This document shows, one piece after another, positions 58,248 to 64,000 of a DNA stretch of 64,000 nt. Numbering within the stretch: the stretch's first letter is position 1; each line of letters begins with the position of its first letter. This DNA is from Mangifera indica (Eukaryota; Streptophyta; Magnoliopsida; Sapindales; Anacardiaceae). Position numbers and translations under genes: made by a program. Below the pieces are notes generated by a model. The model worked only from the letters and a program-made list of their open reading frames with translations, did not search any database and was not told the DNA's origin. Location of the stretch: assembly GCF_011075055.1 (NCBI RefSeq), contig NC_058148.1:248001-312000 (forward strand), given 5' to 3'.

Positions 58248-58938
58248 AGAGGTTTTTAACCCTTCTCTCTTCTAAATAGTATTCTAAGATGTGCATATAT
58301 ACTAGCAAAATTGAAATTTTTAGCGCTTTTTTTATCGCGTATGCATATATACCACTCATTCTAAAACTTAAATAAATATATCACAATAGTAATCTATTTT
58401 CCCAAAATACCTTTCTTTAATCTTTCATTCAGAGATTCTCTCTCTCTTTTTCTCTGCAACTTTTTCTCTTTTCTTCCTTAACTGAAAAAGGAATCCCTCT
58501 AGCATAAAAAAGATAAAATAAAATATTAATGGAAGAAGACATATAAGTGAACAATAAAATTCGTGAGAAATCCATTATAAAAGATTCAACTTAGACATGA
58601 GAGAGGGAGAGACGAAAATTGCTAAATTTATTAAGAGAATTAACATCTGCTGCAAATACTTCATAGCGAAATCATCCACATTCAGGTGAGTATTGACTTA
58701 ACCCTATATGTTATGTGTTTTCTTTATAAATAATTGAAAATGAAATAAGTATAGTATATTCATGTTCATAATAACTTCATGTAAAATTTAACTTTATTGT
58801 GATTTCATGTTGTTAGATTATTTAATGTTATTATTTCATGTTGTTTCTATTGTTTAAAGTTGTTATTATTGTTTAATGTTGTTGTGATGGTTATAAAATA
58901 TCAAAATATAGCCCAAAAAAAATTCCAGATAATGAACA

Positions 58939-58958
58939 GGTTGGCGTTAACGCCAACC
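58939..58958. other. Perfect 20-bp palindrome in the MULE-3 leader
   Basis: GGTTGGCGTTAACGCCAACC, followed directly by CCCCGGGCCC, a GC-rich island in an otherwise A/T-rich leader. It could be a transposase or transcription-factor site; no function is known. Confidence 0.7.
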
Positions 58959-59213
58959 CCCCGGGCCCTAGTGAATTTATTTATTTATTTCTGTTTTCTT
59001 CCATTACACTCAATTCTTTTATTTTTTATGTTTGTTTATTCCAATTTAGCTTTTATGTGTGTATTATTTTTCTTGTCTTGACAGAGAATTACATAAAAAA
59101 TTACGAAATTGCCATTGTCATTTTTTTCATGTTTTTTATTATCTTGTCTTGATAAATTTTCGTACATCATCTGAAGATATAATAGTTTAATGTGTTGTAA
59201 ATACGTATATATG

Positions 59214-61837
59214 AAGGTTGATTGCATTGCTATCGCATTTGGGCGTAATTTGAAAAAAACTGTATTTAAAATTCACTATGAAGGTCAATGGGTTAAAGGT
59301 GATGATAATGTCGCAAGATATGTTCGTGGAAATAAGAGAGGGATTTGTATTGACACAAAGGTTGATTTTGAAAGATTCATTGCAAGAATCAGCGATCGTC
59401 TACGACTCGATTGAAGTCAGTCAAATGTGCGCGTATTTACACTAGGTGATATGGGTCCAATGGAGATTATAGACGATGAGGATGTAGAGTTTTTGATGGT
59501 TGTAGCAAGAAGTTTATAAGGATACACAACTTTTTGTTATCAAGAGTCAAATTGACGAAAGGGACAATCAACAAGGCAAAGATGTTCATGAGGAAGAAAG
59601 GGAAAATCATCCGATAGATGAATGGGCACATCTACAAAGTTTTCAAGAGTTTGGTGGGAATTATGGTGTTGATGATGATAACGACGACGACATGGATGAG
59701 GATTATGAAGTAGAAGGTAATGAGGAGGAAGAGGATAATGATGATGAAGACGAAGAATTCTCGGGTTTGATAATGACATATATAGTGTTCCGAGCCAAGA
59801 CGTTGGCAGAAATCAAAGTCATGCTTGTTACGATGGGGTTGAATGTAGCACAAGACGTCGTGGCTTTATGAATATTAAAGCATATCTAAATCACATCTAT
59901 AATCCAAATCCATTTCAATGGGTTCCTGAGCCTACTATTGATGTTGAGAATGCAGGAATTACTAATCGGGCAACACAAAGGGGCAACTATTTACAAGTAA
60001 TGGGTTTTTATAACTCCAAGACAGAATTAAAAGTATTATTTTGAGCGTATACCTTAAAGACAAGAATTCAATAGAAGATTGGTCACTTTGATAATATACG
60101 GTATGAGCTTAAGTGTGTACACCCACAATGTAAATGGTAAGCATGAGCGACAAGAGAGCAAAACGGAGACTATTGGGTCTTACAACGTATGGATGAGACC
60201 CACACTTGTCCACAGGATCAAATATTGTCATATCACAAACAAGTTAGTGCAGAATCGTTAGGTAACATTCTTAAGTCAATGTTTGTGGTTGATCGTATTT
60301 ATCGATCAAAGGAAATTATTTCAGATATGACAGATAGGTATTGAATTGACATATCCTACACGCAAGCATGGGGTGTCAAAACATATGCAATAAATGCACT
60401 ACGAGGATCTATGGAAGAGTCTTTCGGTATATTACGTGAATACTATCATAATTTAGAGCTTAAGAACCCAAGAACTATGACACGTATTGATGTTGATATG
60501 GAAAATAGGTTCAAGTTTTTTTTCATGTGTATGAGGGGTTCTATAAGAGGGTTTAAACAATTCTGTCGTCCGGTAATATGCATTGATGTGTCACACTTAA
60601 AAGGAAAGTATCTTAAGTCTATTTTCATTGCTGTTACGAAAGACGATAATAATTAGATTTACTCACTCGTATTCTGTATTGGACACAAAGAGGGAATGAT
60701 ACATAGATGCTTTTTTTGACATAACTTAGCATGTGCATTGGTGATTTGCCAAATTTGACCATTATTTTTTATCGTCATCATTCAATAATTACGTCGGTCG
60801 CGAACGTAATGTCTCATACTTGTCATGAGTTTTGTAATTACCACTTCGCGTAACATGCGTTCGCAATTCAAAAAAATTAAACATATTGAAGGACTATTTT
60901 GGAAAGCTGCTAACGCATATCGTTTCACGGGCTTTCAAACTGCTATAAGTAGAATTGCTAGAGTAAATCCCGCTATAGCAGCGTATTTGATTGACATTGG
61001 GTATGAAAGATGGGCACGTGTCCACTTTGGAGGATGACGGTATAATATTAAGATGATTGATATTGTTGAGTCTTTCAATGCTTTATTACGGACTGCTCAC
61101 GTTTTGTCTATCACTATATTGGTTGAGTTTCTTCGAAGTACAATGCAACATTGGTTTTTTAATAAGTGAAACATGGCTGGTTCATATAATTAAAATTTAT
61201 TCTGATGTTTCTATTTTTTCATCGCATTTATTTTAGTTGTTTTTTACAGTTGAGAGATCTCCCCCGTTAACACCATGGGCGTAGGGCAAGCTTGCTCGAT
61301 ATGTGTTCAAATCTGTCAATATGGTTGTTAAACCAATCAACATGTAACAATACGAAGGTCATGATTCACGACAACAATGTTCATCGTGAATCTTTTATAT
61401 CGAATGTGTGATTGTGAAAAATTTCAACATTCCTAGATTTTATGTGCACACGTTATAGCTATAGCAAGGTATAAAACCTATCAAACTGTGTAGGTTGGGT
61501 CAGTACATACTACTCTACTGAATATTTACATAGGGTGTACGAAGAAGATATTAATCAACTAAGGGATTAATCAACTTGGGCACCATCAAATATGTTTGCG
61601 ATTTATCCTCAAGTGATGGAGCAACGAAAGTTCGGTCGCCCTTCCAATCATACAAGAAGACCTTCACAAGGAGAGGAAGTTCAACAACAATACTATAGCC
61701 GATGTTATCAACCTGGTCATACTCGTTTGAAATGTCAAAGTCCAACTCCAGTGCTTATGGTTAGCTCCTCCCGCACACCCAGTAACACACGAACCCAAAA
61801 TCGTCGTACTCACGGTGCAACCCGTACGGTCGAATAG
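59214..61837 (+). pseudogene. mudrA-type transposase remnant of MULE-3
   Basis: N-terminal PB1-like part: FKIHYEGQWVKGDDNVARYV (59262-59321). A long acidic stretch follows (about 59670-59760). A conserved block reads SLGNILKSMFVVDRIYRSKE, then MEESFGILREYYHNLELKNP. The core starts with VICIDVSHLKGKYLKS (first Asp kept, about 60570-60620). The second Asp region is lost among stops. The Glu region reads DIVESFNALLRTAH (about 61062-61100). A zinc knuckle at the end (61592-61837) has YYSRCYQPGHTRLKC, with Tyr where the first Cys is expected. Stops and frameshifts are frequent throughout. Confidence 0.75.
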
Positions 61838-62289
61838 GTTATCATGTTGAATCTTCTATTGGGTTTTGTACATGTACGCGATGACAATGGATTTTAATGT
61901 ATTACATGTTTAATTTTATATAATTTATCTATTAAGTTTTGTACAAATTTTAATGTATTACATTTTACTATTTTTTTGTTTAAACTCTTACATGTATGTG
62001 ATGACAATGGATTAAAATAGTTGAATGGAATTACCATAACATATATTTGTTAGCGTATCATTTTTATGTATATATTTGAATTTTTTCTCATACTATACAT
62101 CAATAAAACAATAATAAAATACACTATACAAATAATAATAAAATGTCATCATTCAAACAATAATAAAATGACATCCAATTCATATGCATGCCCGTCCATC
62201 CATGCCTTAATCGAATTCCTCGAACCCTGTATTGTCACAATCTAATTGAATTTAATAAATACAACTAATTTAATAAATTTTGCTGACAT

Positions 62290-63130
62290 ATAAATAAACT
62301 CATAAATACTAAATACTTACTGAGGGTCCTTCCTTAAAATATGGGTGTAGCCATGCGCTTTCTTAACCTCCTAAAATGTGTCGATGTGAAATTAAATGGT
62401 TGATCTTGGGCAAGGTATTCTGTAAACATAAGTAAAAAAACGTCGGAGTCTCCACTTCCAACATCGTGTTTTAGCACATCACAAACACTTGTATTGTAAT
62501 GTCGGTGGAGTATCTGGAGGTTGAATTCTCTTTAATGTATAGAAATTACTCGCCTTCATTAGGTGTATCAGTGTCCTAAATGATATCAATAACTTCTTCA
62601 CCCTCTCTAAGCTATTGATATATTAGGCAGAGTTGTATACATATAACTTCTAATAATTGGTATACAATACGTCATACACCCAATGTTGGTTGTCGAAGTT
62701 GAGGGGAATGAATAGCTATTGACCAATGAAGAGAAATAAGTATCAATAATTAATTTTATCGTAAACAACTTACAGTTGTATACCACCTTGTCAACACTAC
62801 TCTATAGTCGAAAGAATTCAGTTAACTGTTAACGTGAGATATCATTGATTTGATCTAGGAAAAATGTGGGTCACTCTATATTTGCACCCAATTGTTTAAA
62901 CTCACTGTAACACTGTGGGAGAAGTCCAATAAACTGAGTCGAAACAGTCGTCCAGTTATCATCTGAAAAAAATTTATGGAGTATACCTATAAAAGTTTCG
63001 ATATGTTGTGTATACAGATAAATTACAATATAAGTTGAAATTGATAACTAATATGAACAAATACAAAGGAATGGTATATACCGTGTTTTTCAACCATTAC
63101 CCCAATGTTATAATTTGGGTCCACTATGGT
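62290..63130 (-). pseudogene. Ulp1 peptidase remnant of MULE-3
   Basis: On the - strand, IPLNFDNQHWVYDVLY keeps the catalytic His (about 62675-62720). The Cys segment reads GSGDSDVFLLMFTEYLAQ (about 62400-62450), with Ser in place of the nucleophilic Cys. Other blocks include FTSTHFRRLRKRMAT near 62350. Stops break the frame in several places. The remaining - strand sequence to 64000 should hold the upstream linker; only short fragments are readable there. Confidence 0.6.
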
Positions 63131-64000
63131 TTGCGCATATAGGCGGTCGTTCCTGTTGGTCCTCCGAGGAAGACACGTCGAGTGTCATTATCTAATGTTT
63201 AACGGTACCATAATGTGAACTCTGTATAAGACTCAACCAATCGCGGGTCCAGACGATGACCCTCAGTTATGGGTTGTTTGTTCTTTTTTCTCTAATTTGG
63301 ATCTGTGAATAGATTTATCAACTGTTTCCATTTTAGCAGTACACATCCGAAAGCTGACACTTTTTTAGTTGTCAGCTTCTAAACAGCTGTTGGTTGGTCT
63401 TGCACTTGTTGTTTGACATCATCGTCTGATGATTCGTCTAACTGAAAAAGGTTCACAAATTTATGTTTACCATTATTTTATAATTAAGTAATTGAAAATA
63501 AAAATTAAGTAATACAACTAATTGAAAATAAAAATTAAGTATAGTGGATAATAACTTGTACTGATTCTAATGTCTGAATATAATAATCCTTAAGTCTTGC
63601 AATTTGATTATTTAATGATGTCATTTTTTCCTACATCTTCCCCCGAAGCATCGATGTGTGTTGTTGCTATTGGTTCTGTATCTCCCCCTGAAACGTTGAT
63701 GTTTGTTGTTGCTAATAGGATTGCATCTCCTCATGAAACGCTGATGAGTGTCGCTCCCACTCCACATGCATCATTGCAGCGTGCTGGTCCAATTGCTGCT
63801 GCATCTGAGAGTTGATGCCACTTTTATGTTCCATTAAGATTTGTTGAAGACAGTCGTATGATACACCACTATACGACGTCCTGTGGATCGAGTGTCTTAC
63901 AGAGTGGTTTATCTGGTGCTCCTAAGAATGAGAGACACTAGAAGTAGACACCTATAAAGGGGATGTATGTCCTTATGTGACTCTCGGGGGTATGCGATGC
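63131..64000 (-). other. Degenerate linker of the MULE-3 Ulp1 gene
   Basis: No domain recognised. It lies in the expected place between Ulp1 and DUF1985. Phrases rich in 'gatgtttgttgttgctaa' repeat at 63650-63760 (three imperfect copies of about 60 bp), giving a short ORF on the + strand that is probably not a gene. Confidence 0.35.

Larger units (their letters stand above)
58250..64000 (+). mobile_element. MULE-3: decayed mudrA plus Ulp1 element, cut by the window end
   Basis: Same layout and orientation as MULE-1: mudrA on the + strand, Ulp1 remnant on the - strand, convergent. The left end lies somewhere between 58250 and 58340, where MMT similarity stops and an A/T-rich leader begins. 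No terminal repeat could be fixed and the right end is outside the window. The protein remains are closer to MULE-2 in wording than to MULE-1. Confidence 0.6.

Noticed and set aside
63597..63815. 72-codon ORF with internal repeats
   Set aside because: Three imperfect 60-bp repeats in the degenerate linker of the MULE-3 Ulp1 gene, antisense to it; no independent support.

Overview
The window is plant nuclear DNA, most likely from a eudicot. It is AT-rich, has introns, contains the 3' end of a chromomethylase gene and remnants of a methionine S-methyltransferase gene, and is dominated by plant transposons. The species cannot be named from sequence alone. No rRNA, tRNA or CRISPR features were seen. 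Only the CMT terminal exon and one unidentified membrane-protein gene look like possibly functional host genes; nearly everything else is mobile DNA at different stages of decay.

Layout. 1-935: last coding exon and spliced 3' UTR of a CMT3-type DNA methyltransferase. 936-4280: AT-rich spacer with a fold-back MULE (1752-2562, 9-bp TSD). 4280-10740: an old Mutator-like element of the mudrA plus DUF1985-Ulp1 type (MULE-2). 11669-21655: three exons (A, B, C) of an unrecognised four-TM membrane-protein gene on the + strand, with an 8.2-kb intron holding a solo LTR with perfect TSD, copia remnants and MITEs. 21857-26814: MITEs, a second solo LTR, a hAT-type non-autonomous element and a second fold-back MULE. 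26903-35722: an inverted, broken paralog of the membrane-protein gene on the - strand. Its main exon is split by a full-length Ty3/gypsy chromovirus (29223-35546, TSD ATGAG). 36120-41302: a complete Ty1/copia element with non-canonical TA...CA LTR ends (TSD GGTAC). 42247-53855: an 11.6-kb MULE (MULE-1) with a perfect 9-bp TSD. It carries mudrA (+) and a DUF1985-Ulp1 protease gene (-) transcribed toward each other, plus 119-bp repeats at both ends. 55516-58247: methionine S-methyltransferase pseudogene. 58250-64000: a third, decayed MULE of the same type, cut by the window edge.

How it fits together. The membrane-protein gene and its inverted copy share intron sequence and an intronic copia fragment in the same relative orientation, so that insertion appears older than the duplication. 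The two young LTR retrotransposons (LTRs about 98% identical) and MULE-1 came later. All three autonomous-type elements carry in-frame stops, and both young reverse transcriptases have the same Asp-to-Tyr change in the catalytic box. None of the copies seen here looks able to move by itself.
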